Positions 16,395-24,636 of a stretch of DNA of 64,000 nucleotides are shown one piece after another. The notes below the pieces were generated by a model. It was not told where the DNA came from, did not search any database, and saw nothing but the letters and a program-made list of their open reading frames with translations. The stretch comes from Planotetraspora thailandica. GTDB taxonomy: Bacteria > Actinomycetota > Actinomycetes > Streptosporangiales > Streptosporangiaceae. The position numbers and the translations under genes were made by a program. How positions within the stretch are numbered: the stretch's first letter is position 1; each line of letters begins with the position of its first letter. Location: contig NZ_BOOR01000012.1 in assembly GCF_016863335.1 (NCBI RefSeq), forward strand, positions 1-64,000. Reading direction: 5' to 3'.

Positions 16395-17933
16395 ATGAGC
16401 GTTCGCGAGGAACAGCAGGTCGATTCCGGCTACCTTCCGCACCGGCAGATCATGATCGTGCTCTCCGGCGTGGCGGCCGGCATGCTGCTCGCCGCGCTCG
16501 ATCAGAGCATCGTCGGCACCGCCCTGCCCCGCATCGTCAGCGAGCTCGGCGGCCTCGACAAGTTGTCGTGGGTGGTGACGGCCTACCTCCTCACCTCGAC
16601 CGCCGCGACCCCCCTCTGGGGCAAGGTCTCCGACCTGTACGGCAGGCGGGTGATCTTCCAGGCCGCCATCGGGATCTTCCTGGTCGGCTCGGTCCTGGCG
16701 GGGCTGAGCCAGAACATCGGGCAGCTCATCGCGTTCCGCGCCATCCAGGGCCTGGGCGGTGGCGGGCTCATGGCGCTGGCCTTCAGCATCATCGGCGACG
16801 TCATCCCGCCCCGGGAACGCGGCCGCTACCAGGGCTACTTCGGCGCGGTCTTCGGCACCTCCAGCGTCGCGGGCCCGCTGCTCGGGGGCTTCTTCACCGA
16901 CGGCCCCGGCTGGCGGTGGATCTTCTGGATCAACCTGCCCGTCGGCGTGGTCTCCCTGATCGTGACGTCGATGGCCCTGAAGATCCCGTTGGTCAAGCGC
17001 TCGCACCGGATCGACTACCTCGGCGCCTCCCTGATCGTCGCGGGCGTCTCCTGCCTGCTGCTCTACCTCGACTGGGCGGGCAGCGAGTTCGGCTGGACCG
17101 CGGCCGGTTCGCTCGCCCTGCTCGCCGGCTTCGTGGCCTTCGCCGCCCTGTTCGTGTTCGTCGAGCTGCGTGCCCACGAGCCGATCATCCCGATGCGCCT
17201 GTTCCGCAACGCGATCTTCACCGTGGGCAACGCCTACTCGTTTCTCGCCGGCCTCGCGATGTTCGGCGGGCTGATCTTCCTGCCCGTCTACCTGCAGGCC
17301 GTGCAGGGCATGTCGCCGACCGTGTCCGGCCTCGCGCTGCTGCCCGCCGTCGTGGGCATCTTCTCCACGTCGATCACCTCTGGGCAGCTGATGTCCAAGA
17401 CCGGCCGTTACAAGATCTTCCCCATCGCCGGTGCGGTCGTCCTCGTCGTGGCGCTGGGGCTGCTGGCCACCATCCGGGTGGACTCTCCGTACTGGCAGGT
17501 CGCGATCTACGCCTACCTCTTCGGAGCGGGACTCGGGTTCACCATGCAGACGATCGTCACCGCGGTACAGAACGCCGTCGGCAGGGCGGACATCGGCACG
17601 GCCACCAGCTCGACCACGTTCTTCCGGATGATGGGCGCGGCCATCGGCACCGCGATCATGGGTGCGGTGCTCAACACCCGGCTCGAGCACCACCTCGCCC
17701 AGCAGTTCGGCGGCCGGGTGCCGTCCGGGGGAGTGGACGCCAACAACGTCCAGGCAATCCAGCAGTTGCCGCCTCAGGTCAAGGATCACGTGCTCGCGGC
17801 GTTCACCAGCGCCATCGACGACGTGTTCCTGGCAAGCATCCCGTTCGTGGCGTTCGCGCTCGTGGTCGCGTTCTTCCTCAAGGAGATCCCGCTGGGGACT
17901 CGCGGAGACACGCCCTCCGCAATGGCGGGCTGA
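16395..17933 (+). CDS. DHA2-family MFS drug efflux transporter (14 TM)
   Basis: This 512-aa EmrB/QacA-type transporter has about 14 hydrophobic helices. Family motifs include LAALDQSIVGTALPRIVSELGG (TM1 region), the motif A-like GKVSDLYGRRVIF after TM2, and GPLLGGFFTDGPGWRWIFWINLPVG (TM5, motif C). The C-terminal cytoplasmic loop (LEHHLAQQFGGR to VKDHVLAAF) precedes the final helix. It would export drugs or hydrophobic compounds by proton antiport in the cytoplasmic membrane. It lies 107 bp after the HxlR gene on the same strand and may be under the same control. The substrate cannot be predicted. Confidence 0.9.
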   Translation: MSVREEQQVDSGYLPHRQIMIVLSGVAAGMLLAALDQSIVGTALPRIVSELGGLDKLSWVVTAYLLTSTAATPLWGKVSDLYGRRVIFQAAIGIFLVGSVLAGLSQNIGQLIAFRAIQGLGGGGLMALAFSIIGDVIPPRERGRYQGYFGAVFGTSSVAGPLLGGFFTDGPGWRWIFWINLPVGVVSLIVTSMALKIPLVKRSHRIDYLGASLIVAGVSCLLLYLDWAGSEFGWTAAGSLALLAGFVAFAALFVFVELRAHEPIIPMRLFRNAIFTVGNAYSFLAGLAMFGGLIFLPVYLQAVQGMSPTVSGLALLPAVVGIFSTSITSGQLMSKTGRYKIFPIAGAVVLVVALGLLATIRVDSPYWQVAIYAYLFGAGLGFTMQTIVTAVQNAVGRADIGTATSSTTFFRMMGAAIGTAIMGAVLNTRLEHHLAQQFGGRVPSGGVDANNVQAIQQLPPQVKDHVLAAFTSAIDDVFLASIPFVAFALVVAFFLKEIPLGTRGDTPSAMAG

Positions 17934-18071
17934 CCTTCGGTTACGAGTATGGCCGGGCGGCTGCCTGGGTGACTTGCCGTTGTCTCGCGGACCCGGCGCT
18001 GCCGGGCGCTGGGCCCGTCCGTGGTGATGAGTCGGCGTTCGCGGCAGGCACCGGTCTCGGCGCCGTGGCGA

Positions 18072-18917
18072 TCAGGACCAAGCGGACTCGGAGACCGAGC
18101 GCCACTTCGCGTCGGACTCGGCGAGGGCCTGGGAGGCGACGTCCCAGTACTGCACCGCATCGGGGCCGAGCAGGATTCGCAGCGGCGCATCATCGCGGTC
18201 GGCGAGGTCAGCGATGATGGCGGCGATCCGGGCGGGGTCGGCGGAGTTCGCCCGTGCAGCCTCGGGGTCCGCGTTTCGGAGCATGCGGAGCATGTCGGCG
18301 AAGACGCCGACGGTCTGCTGGTAGGGCTCGCTGATCGGCGGGATGGTCATCGACGAACCAGCCCAGTCGGTGCGCATCGCACCCGGCTCCAGGACGGTGA
18401 CCTTGACGCCCAGCGGTGCGATCTCCTGGGCGAGGACGGTGGAGAAGCCGCCGACGGCCCACTTGGCGCTCTGGTAGGCGGCCAGGCCGGTGGAGCCGAT
18501 CCTGCCGCCAAGCGAGGAGACCTGGAAGATGTGCCCGGAACCCTGCTCGCGAAGGATGGGCAGCACGGCCTTGGTGACATGGACGACGCCGTAGAAGTTG
18601 GTGTCCATCTGTGCCTGGAAGTCCTGCAGCGTCACGTCCTCGACGGCGGCGAGGTCGCCGTAGCCGGCGTTGTTGACCACGACGTCGTAGCGCCCGAACG
18701 CGTCCAGGCCGGCCTTCACGGCTCGCCGCACGTCGTCGTCGCTGGTGACGTCCAGCCCAACCGGCAGCACCCGGTCGCCGTACCGGGCCACGAGGTCGTC
18801 GAGCTGCTCGGGCTTGCGGGCGGTGGCGACCACCTGGCCACCGCGGGCCAGCGCCGTCTCGACTGTCGCGCGCCCCAGGCCGCGGGAGCTGCCAGTGACG
18901 AACCAGATTTTCGACAT
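18072..18917 (-). CDS. Short-chain dehydrogenase/reductase (classical SDR)
   Basis: This 281-aa classical SDR has a cofactor motif FVTGSSRGLGRA (TGxxxGxG), VVNNAGYGD (NAG), an active-site Ser in IFQVSSLGGRIG and YQSAKWAVGG (YxxxK). The arginine-containing TARKPEQL after the second strand suggests NADP preference. Start 18917 (MSKIWFVTGS) is the natural N-terminus; the frame runs 40 codons further with unrelated residues. It is divergent from a TetR regulator, and three operator-like sites lie between them, so it is probably the regulated target. The substrate is unknown. Confidence 0.88.
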   Translation of the reverse strand: MSKIWFVTGSSRGLGRATVETALARGGQVVATARKPEQLDDLVARYGDRVLPVGLDVTSDDDVRRAVKAGLDAFGRYDVVVNNAGYGDLAAVEDVTLQDFQAQMDTNFYGVVHVTKAVLPILREQGSGHIFQVSSLGGRIGSTGLAAYQSAKWAVGGFSTVLAQEIAPLGVKVTVLEPGAMRTDWAGSSMTIPPISEPYQQTVGVFADMLRMLRNADPEAARANSADPARIAAIIADLADRDDAPLRILLGPDAVQYWDVASQALAESDAKWRSVSESAWS

Positions 18918-18984
18918 GTCTTTCGCCTTTTGGTGAGGAGTCGATGAAGCCTTCGGCCCGCGCCAAACCCGGCGCAGTTTGTGT

Positions 18985-19055
18985 ACCGGAGGTCTCTTAT
19001 GGCCCCTCAATTTAAGAGACTGCCGGTCCCGTGTCAATAGACCGTCGGTCCCTTA
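18985..19055. promoter_or_regulatory. Three TetR-type operator repeats between SDR and tetR
   Basis: A 15-bp half-site occurs three times: ACCGGAGGTCTCTTA (18985-18999), its inverse TAAGAGACTGCCGGT (19013-19027) and ACCGTCGGTCCCTTA (19041-19055). The first two form a 13/15 inverted repeat with a perfect 8-bp GTCTCTTA arm. The third contains a perfect GACCG-T-CGGTC palindrome (19040-19050) and overlaps the TAGGAT -10 (19054-19059) of tetR. TAGGAT ends 7 nt before ATG 19067. Autorepression plus control of the SDR gene is the likely logic. Confidence 0.65.
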
Positions 19056-19066
19056 GGATGTGGGGC

Positions 19067-19756
19067 ATGACGACGTTCCAGCGCGCCCGCAACGAAGAGA
19101 ACAGGGAGATCCGTCGGCGTGCGATCCTGGACACCGCCGCCCAGATGCTCAGTCAGATGCCGGTCAACGACATCACACTCAACGAGCTGAGCCGCCGCAG
19201 CCGACTGGCGAAGTCCGCCATCCTGCGCTACTTCGAATCCCGCGAGGCGGTCCTGCTCGAACTGCTCGACCGCGCCTGGAAGCAGTGGAACACCGAAGTC
19301 GCTGAACAACTCGCGGCCGACATCGACGTGACACGGCCGGCGCAGCACCGCGGCACCGAACTCGCGGCCATACTGACCCGCACCCTCGCCCGGCAGCCAC
19401 AACTGTGCGACCTGCTGAGCGCCCAAGCAGGCGTACTGGAACACAACGTCTCCGCCGACGTCGCCAGCCGCTACAAGAAGGCTGCCTTCGCCAACGTCGC
19501 CGCTCTCGCCGAGCTGACCCGCATCCAGCTACCCGAACTCGGCGAGGCCGCCGACCGGCTGTGCGCCCAGATCATCATGGCCACCGGAGCCGTCTGGACC
19601 CACGCCCGGCCCTCCGCCGGCATGCTCGCGGCCTACGACGCCGACCCCGAACTGGCGAAACACCGCATGCCGTTCACCCCGACCCTCGAGAACATGCTCA
19701 CCACACTGATCGCCGGCGCACTCGCCCTGGCAGCCCACGCGAGCGAGGCCGGCTGA
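19067..19756 (+). CDS. TetR-family transcriptional regulator
   Basis: The 229-aa protein has a TetR HTH at the N-terminus (RRRAILDTAAQMLSQMPVNDITLNELSRRSRLAKSAILRYFESREAVLLELL, about residues 14-66). An all-helical ligand domain with conserved C-terminal TetR features follows. ATG 19067 was chosen over 19031 because the TAGGAT hexamer lies 7 nt upstream and homologs begin shortly before the HTH. It probably represses itself and the divergent SDR through the repeats at 18985-19055. The inducer is unknown. Confidence 0.88.
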   Translation: MTTFQRARNEENREIRRRAILDTAAQMLSQMPVNDITLNELSRRSRLAKSAILRYFESREAVLLELLDRAWKQWNTEVAEQLAADIDVTRPAQHRGTELAAILTRTLARQPQLCDLLSAQAGVLEHNVSADVASRYKKAAFANVAALAELTRIQLPELGEAADRLCAQIIMATGAVWTHARPSAGMLAAYDADPELAKHRMPFTPTLENMLTTLIAGALALAAHASEAG

Positions 19757-19825
19757 GCCTGGGGTCGGCCTGGTGCGGGACCGGCGGGCGCTTCGGCCGG
19801 CTTGCGCAGTACGGAAGCCTCCGGC

Positions 19826-20680
19826 TCAGGAAAGCCGTGACTTGATCTCGCGGATGTGGTCGGGCGTCGTCCGGCAGCAGCCGCCGATAGAGGTGGCTCC
19901 CAGCGTCTGCCATTGAGCGGCGGCCTGGCCAAATTCGACGGGGTCGGCCAGTCCGGACCAGCGTTGTGCCGCCGCGTCCCACTTCTCGCCCGAGTTGGGG
20001 TAGACGACGGTCGCCCCATGGCCGATCAGGTCGGGGATGTACCGCGGCGCGGTGCAGTTCACGCCGACGCCGACCACGTTGGGAAGATCGTCGAACAGGG
20101 CCGCGGACTCCTTGAAGGGTGTTCCGTCGTTGATGTGCTCTCCGTCGCGGCAGGAGAAGCACACCCACGCGCGTACAGACGGCGATTCGCGGAGCAACGT
20201 CGCCAGGGCCGCGGCCTCCTCGAAGGAGGGGATGGTCTCGCAGGCCAGGAGGTCGGCGCCTGCTGTGGCAAGGATCTCGAAACGTTCCCGGTGCCAGCCG
20301 ACAAGGCCGTCGTAGTCGAGGTCGTAATCTCCGGTGTACTCGGCGCCGTTGGCCAGGTATGCCCCATATGGGCCGACGCTGGCGGCGACCACGCCGTGCC
20401 CCGCCGTGTCTCTCGCCTGTACGGCAAGCGTGACGGACAACCTGATGAGGTCGGCGGCCTTGGCCGTCGTGAGCCCGCGGTGGACGAATCCCGGGATGCT
20501 CGCCTGGTAACTGGCGGTGGTGGCGACGTCGGCGCCCGCCTCGAAATAGTCGAGATGGGCCCGGCGGATGACGTCAGGGTCTTCCAAGAGCAGCTTCGCC
20601 GACCACAGTTCGTCGCTCAGGTCGCAGCCGAGCGCCTCCAGATGCGTAGCGAGACCACCGTCGAGAACCAGGGAACTCAT
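19826..20680 (-). CDS. mmuM: Homocysteine S-methyltransferase (MmuM type)
   Basis: This 284-aa Hcy-binding-domain protein begins SLVLDGGLATHLEALGCDLS. It has the zinc-ligand cysteines VGVNCTAP and the C-terminal GGCCRTTPDHI, the hallmark of S-methylmethionine- or SAM-dependent homocysteine methyltransferases. It would convert homocysteine and a sulfonium methyl donor to methionine in the cytoplasm. Length fits MmuM (about 300 aa). No MmuP-like permease gene lies nearby. A TACAGT hexamer 6 nt before the ATG suggests a leaderless mRNA. Confidence 0.9.
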   Translation of the reverse strand: MSSLVLDGGLATHLEALGCDLSDELWSAKLLLEDPDVIRRAHLDYFEAGADVATTASYQASIPGFVHRGLTTAKAADLIRLSVTLAVQARDTAGHGVVAASVGPYGAYLANGAEYTGDYDLDYDGLVGWHRERFEILATAGADLLACETIPSFEEAAALATLLRESPSVRAWVCFSCRDGEHINDGTPFKESAALFDDLPNVVGVGVNCTAPRYIPDLIGHGATVVYPNSGEKWDAAAQRWSGLADPVEFGQAAAQWQTLGATSIGGCCRTTPDHIREIKSRLS

Positions 20681-20686
20681 CCAATA

Positions 20687-20692
20687 ACTGTA
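20687..20692 (-). promoter_or_regulatory. Leaderless-type -10 hexamer TACAGT for mmuM
   Basis: On the minus strand TACAGT is followed by 6 nt and ATG 20680. No ribosome-binding site intervenes. Confidence 0.45.
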
Positions 20693-20915
20693 TGCGTTGT
20701 CGGCACATGGGGCTTAGACGGCTCATTGACCGAATGTTGCGCCGTCGGTCGCGCGTCCTCGCAGGTGGGCGTGACGATCGACCTGACACGGGAGGTGTGC
20801 GGGAGCCTCGGCGACCCGTTCCCTCCCCGCCGTCCGACGTCATTCGCCTCCCGGAACCGAAGTGACCAAGGCGCCGGGTGCCCCATGGCCCGGCGCCTGC
20901 CGGGAAAGCCGGAGC

Positions 20916-23474
20916 CTAGGCTCGCCTCCAGAAGCCCCGCCGCGTGGGTCCCGACCCGGGGTCCTGCCGGCTCGGCTCCGGTGCACCCGCCCCAGATGAT
21001 CCGATCGGCCCTCCGGACGCGGTCACGATCGCGGCCAGGGTGTCGAGGGCCCGCCGCCAGAGTGCGTCCAGATCGGTCGTCGCCTTCTCGGCCTCCGCCA
21101 GCTCCACGGCCAGATCGCCCAGCTCGGAAAGTCCGCCCACCATCTGATCGATCACCGAGAGCCGGCTCGCCAGGTCCGCGAGGTAACGGCGCCTGTCCAG
21201 CGCGGGCAGCGACTCAGCCGCCCTGAGCTGCACGAGTTCCTCGCTGAGCAGCGGCAGCACACCGGCGAGATCCGTCACGGGAACCCTCTCCCGCCCGGGA
21301 TGCGGCATGCGGGCGCCCACGGAGAATCCGCGGCGTGGCGACGGCGGCTGCGGAGCCGCGGGAGGCGCCGCCCCGAAGGATGCATCGGGCAGTCCCGCGT
21401 CGGCCGGGGACCCGAGAACCCCACCCGGCGCCGGCGGCCAGGGCCCACCAGGAGGGGCCGAGAGCGCCTCGGTTCCCGCCGTGTGGGTCGAGGACATCTT
21501 GGCCATCGTGAAGGCCATGGGCACGGCGATCGGGGCGTCCCAGCCACTGGGCGTCTCGACGGGCTGGATCACCCGGTGCTGCGGACTGCCGTCGGCGGCC
21601 ACGCGGGAATCCACAGCCACGAACGCGGTGAACCTGCACAACACGCCGAACCGCAGCGAGGTCCCGACGATGCGTTCCTCCAGCGATCGGTCTCCTGCCG
21701 CGTACCGGTCTTCCAGCTCCCTCACGTGGGCACGTGCCCACAGGTGCCGCGCGGCGCCGTCCTCGACGACCTGCCCGGTCAGGCGCGTCTCCCAGGGAGC
21801 GCCGTCGGTCGTCAGGCCGCGTACGGCCATCGCACCGGAGGGGGTGCCCCGATAACGACCGGAGACGACGAGGGGGACACCCGGATAAAGGCCGCCCACG
21901 TGGGTGAGTGACCCGGCGACGACGTCGAGACCTTCCGGCTTGACGACCAGGTCGGTCACGAGAGGTGACCCGATCCGGCGGTGGATGTGTTCCATCGCCT
22001 CGTCGAGGCGTTCCTCCGACTCGACCAGTTCGCACCGTCCCATCCCGAACAGGGCCAGCCGTCCGAGGAAGCCCGCGTTCACCGCCCGGTCGATGCCGAC
22101 CGTGTGAACGCGGATGCCGCCGAGTCGCGTGGCGATCCGTTCGAGAATCTGATCCTCGTTGCCCACCTGGCCGTCGGTGACCAGCACGAGCACCCGGTCG
22201 CGCGGTGTGGCGGCGGGCGGTTCGGGGGTGACGGCATCTGGTGCGGTGAGCAGCCGGAGCGCCTCCTCCATCGCAGCGAGGATCTCGGTGCCTCCTCGCG
22301 CCTCCAGCCGCGAAAGATGCTCGACCGCCCGGTAGCGGTTGCGGTCGGTGGCCTCGACCAGCTCATCCGGGAACACGCGCTCGATCGTGGAGTCGAACGC
22401 GAGGACGGTGAACCTGTCCCGGGAGGTGAGGGTGTCCACGATCCTGGCGGCCGCCCGGCGGGCGGCGACCATCTTCCACCCGCTCATGCTTCCGGAGCGG
22501 TCGAGAAGAAGCACCACGTCATGCGGCGCGGGAGCCGTGTCGGGGCCGGTCGGCGGGAGCACGCTCAGCGTGAACGTGCCGGCGTCGTCGCGGTCTTCTC
22601 CGCGGTCGTCACCCATGACGGGCGATCCCGGCAGATCGGATGCGTCAGGCGCGGCGGGACCGCCGACCGGGTCGGGGACCAGGACGAGTGAGGCCGAGGC
22701 GTCAAACCCGAGCCGCAGGATGAAGTCGCGGTCGAGGCGCTCGCCCGGTCGCAGGTTGATCGTGTCACCCTCGCGGGAGACCTCGTGCAGGCTGGAGCGG
22801 ATCTCCCGGAGGCCGAGCCCGGCCGCGTCGACGGCCGCCGTCAGCGACAGCCGTACCGGGTTGGGGAAACCGGGAAGCAGGACGGGCGGCGTGATCCGGG
22901 ACGCGTCGGGCACCGCGTCGGTGTCCGGGATGACGCCGTCACCGGCCGCCGGCTCGGCCAGCGGGGCGCCGGGGATGTACCGAGGCGCCACCACGAGCGG
23001 GAAACGGAACTCCGCCGCGCCGTCCTCGTAGGGAAGCGGCTGGCTGAGCGTGAGGCATACGCGGACGTGCTCCCGGGGCAGGATGTTGCCCACGCGGATG
23101 GTGAAGACGTCGGGGCGGTCCTCTTCCGCGATGGCGGCCCGCCTGCCCTCCGCGAGAGCACGGTCATAGTCAGCGCGTGCCTGCTCCCGTTCTTTCAGGA
23201 CGCCCTCGATCACCCGGTCGTCGGCCTCCATCCGAAAGGCGGTGACGGCCGCCCGGGGCGGCAGCGGGAAGACGTACGTCGCCTCCAGGGAGACGTCGAA
23301 GGGATTGCGGAACCCCTGGACGACCTGCACTCCGGCCGACAGTCCGGTGATCCGCGCTGAGATGTCGACGCTTTCGAGGGGCAGGTTCCCCTGGGCGGTT
23401 TCGAGCGCCCCCAGCCCGGCGTCCGGCATGGGCCGGCATTCCTCCGGCCTCATCGGCGTGATGGGAACGATCAT
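20916..23474 (-). CDS. VIT- and von Willebrand factor A-domain protein
   Basis: The 852-aa protein starts with a vault/inter-alpha-trypsin (VIT) domain (about residues 28-165; GFRNPFDVSLEATYVFPLPPRA, VGNILPREHVRV). A vWA domain (about 315-500) carries the MIDAS motif VLLLDRSGSMSG and a conserved downstream Thr/Asp region (ARGGTEILAAMEEAL, VTDGQVGNE). The C-terminal third is beta-rich, then Pro/Ala linkers and a helical end. No signal peptide is visible, so it looks cytoplasmic. Divalent-metal-dependent protein binding is expected. It overlaps the MerR gene by ATGA and so is coupled to it. A cellular role is not established. Confidence 0.85.
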   Translation of the reverse strand: MIVPITPMRPEECRPMPDAGLGALETAQGNLPLESVDISARITGLSAGVQVVQGFRNPFDVSLEATYVFPLPPRAAVTAFRMEADDRVIEGVLKEREQARADYDRALAEGRRAAIAEEDRPDVFTIRVGNILPREHVRVCLTLSQPLPYEDGAAEFRFPLVVAPRYIPGAPLAEPAAGDGVIPDTDAVPDASRITPPVLLPGFPNPVRLSLTAAVDAAGLGLREIRSSLHEVSREGDTINLRPGERLDRDFILRLGFDASASLVLVPDPVGGPAAPDASDLPGSPVMGDDRGEDRDDAGTFTLSVLPPTGPDTAPAPHDVVLLLDRSGSMSGWKMVAARRAAARIVDTLTSRDRFTVLAFDSTIERVFPDELVEATDRNRYRAVEHLSRLEARGGTEILAAMEEALRLLTAPDAVTPEPPAATPRDRVLVLVTDGQVGNEDQILERIATRLGGIRVHTVGIDRAVNAGFLGRLALFGMGRCELVESEERLDEAMEHIHRRIGSPLVTDLVVKPEGLDVVAGSLTHVGGLYPGVPLVVSGRYRGTPSGAMAVRGLTTDGAPWETRLTGQVVEDGAARHLWARAHVRELEDRYAAGDRSLEERIVGTSLRFGVLCRFTAFVAVDSRVAADGSPQHRVIQPVETPSGWDAPIAVPMAFTMAKMSSTHTAGTEALSAPPGGPWPPAPGGVLGSPADAGLPDASFGAAPPAAPQPPSPRRGFSVGARMPHPGRERVPVTDLAGVLPLLSEELVQLRAAESLPALDRRRYLADLASRLSVIDQMVGGLSELGDLAVELAEAEKATTDLDALWRRALDTLAAIVTASGGPIGSSGAGAPEPSRQDPGSGPTRRGFWRRA

Positions 23475-24235
23475 GATGTCATCCCTTCATGGTCGGGCCG
23501 GTCGGCGAGCCCGAACTGGGCCAGCATGGAAAGCAGCGGTTCGGCGGCCGCGCGCAGGGCCTGGACCTCGGCGGGTGTCACCGTACGGCCGGCGTGGCTG
23601 AGCGAAACCGTCACGCCGGGGGCCAGCCGCACGCCGTAGACGACGTCGGCCGGAGCGATGCGGTCGCCTGGAGCGGTCGTGCCGGAGGCGTCCCGCTCGG
23701 TGGTCGTGTCGGCGGTCTTCGCGTGCGGGACGGCCGAGGCGGCGGGGGCCGTGTTCGTGTCCGCCGCGTTCGGCGGCAGGGCGTCGAGATGAGGGTTCAG
23801 GGCGGCAGCCGGGGGAGACGCCATGGGATCGGAGTCAAGGGAGATCACGGAGGCGGACCGGGTCCAGAAGCGCTCGCGCCGTGGTTCCCGTGGGGGAGCA
23901 CCCGCCGGCGAGACGGCGTCCGGCACATCAGGGATGCGCGCCGCATGCTGCAGGATCGCGTCGGTCGCTCCCGCCAGCCGCACCTGGATCTCGGCGATGG
24001 ACAGGCCCTCGGCCTGGAGGCGTTTCACGGCGACGAGCTGGAGCAGGTGACGCCGTCCGTACTGCGCGATCCTGCCTCTGCGCGTCAGCGGGGGATCGAG
24101 CAGGCCGATCGTCGCGTACCACCGGATCAGGCGTTCGTTGGGCACGTCGCGGACCCGGCCGTTGACAGGGGGCTGCGAACCGAGCAGGCCCGCCGCCCGC
24201 TCCGCCAGCTCACCGATCGTCCAGGTCTCGCTCAT
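23471..24235 (-). CDS. MerR-family regulator with long C-terminal extension
   Basis: This 254-aa protein starts with a MerR-like winged HTH (WTIGELAERAAGLL, NERLIRWYATIGLLDPPLTRRGRIAQYGRRHLLQLVAVKRLQAEGLSIAEIQVRL, about residues 5-85). A low-complexity linker (about 95-190) and a short C-terminal domain (APADVVYGVRLAPGVTVSLSH to LAQFGLADRP) follow. The C-terminal part is unlike known metal- or drug-binding MerR tails. Start 24235 sits 6 nt after a CATTCT -10 and just downstream of a perfect palindrome, so it is probably leaderless and autoregulated. It is coupled to the VIT-vWA gene, its likely functional partner. Confidence 0.82.
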   Translation of the reverse strand: MSETWTIGELAERAAGLLGSQPPVNGRVRDVPNERLIRWYATIGLLDPPLTRRGRIAQYGRRHLLQLVAVKRLQAEGLSIAEIQVRLAGATDAILQHAARIPDVPDAVSPAGAPPREPRRERFWTRSASVISLDSDPMASPPAAALNPHLDALPPNAADTNTAPAASAVPHAKTADTTTERDASGTTAPGDRIAPADVVYGVRLAPGVTVSLSHAGRTVTPAEVQALRAAAEPLLSMLAQFGLADRPDHEGMTS

Positions 24236-24241
24236 GCCCAC

Positions 24242-24271
24242 AGAATGACACTGTCACAATGACAGTGTCAA
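24242..24271 (-). promoter_or_regulatory. merR promoter with embedded palindromic operator
   Basis: On the minus strand, -35 TTGACA (24266-24271) and -10 CATTCT (24242-24247) are 18 bp apart. A perfect 10-bp inverted repeat, GACACTGTCA-N3-TGACAGTGTC (24247-24269), fills the spacer. A dyad between -35 and -10 is the classic MerR operator position, and autoregulation of the merR/VIT-vWA operon follows. The -10 ends 6 nt before the ATG. Confidence 0.7.
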
Positions 24272-24636
24272 CTCGGCTTCGTCCGGCAACTGCCACGGTT
24301 CGCGCAAAATTTGGCCGCAAGGAAGACGTGGCTTCCCGGGATGTTCACTCGCTTCAGATGCACTGAGCCAGACTGTGACCGCTTGACGTGCTGAAAGGCG
24401 CGATAGTGGACAGAGAGCAAGCGTGGACGGCCGAGCCGGCGGGTGCCTCGCGGCGCCGAGGCCGGAAGGCTCCGGGCACGGTCCCGAGCAGCGACGGGCA
24501 GGCCGGGTCCAGGCCGGGCAAGGGGACATCGCGAGCGGATCGCGCGACCTGATGACGCGACGAACAAGACGGCGCGCAGGACGCGGCGACAGCACCACTG
24601 AAACAGATCGGTGAGCACGTTCGAGGAGGGATCACG
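24272..24636. other. 365-bp intergenic region, no supported gene
   Basis: No gene is supported between the merR promoter and the PhoX-like gene. Short open frames on both strands (for example 24423-24614 plus) are Arg/Gly-rich and lack start signals. The last 15 bp hold the GAGGAGGG ribosome site of the downstream gene. Confidence 0.5.
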
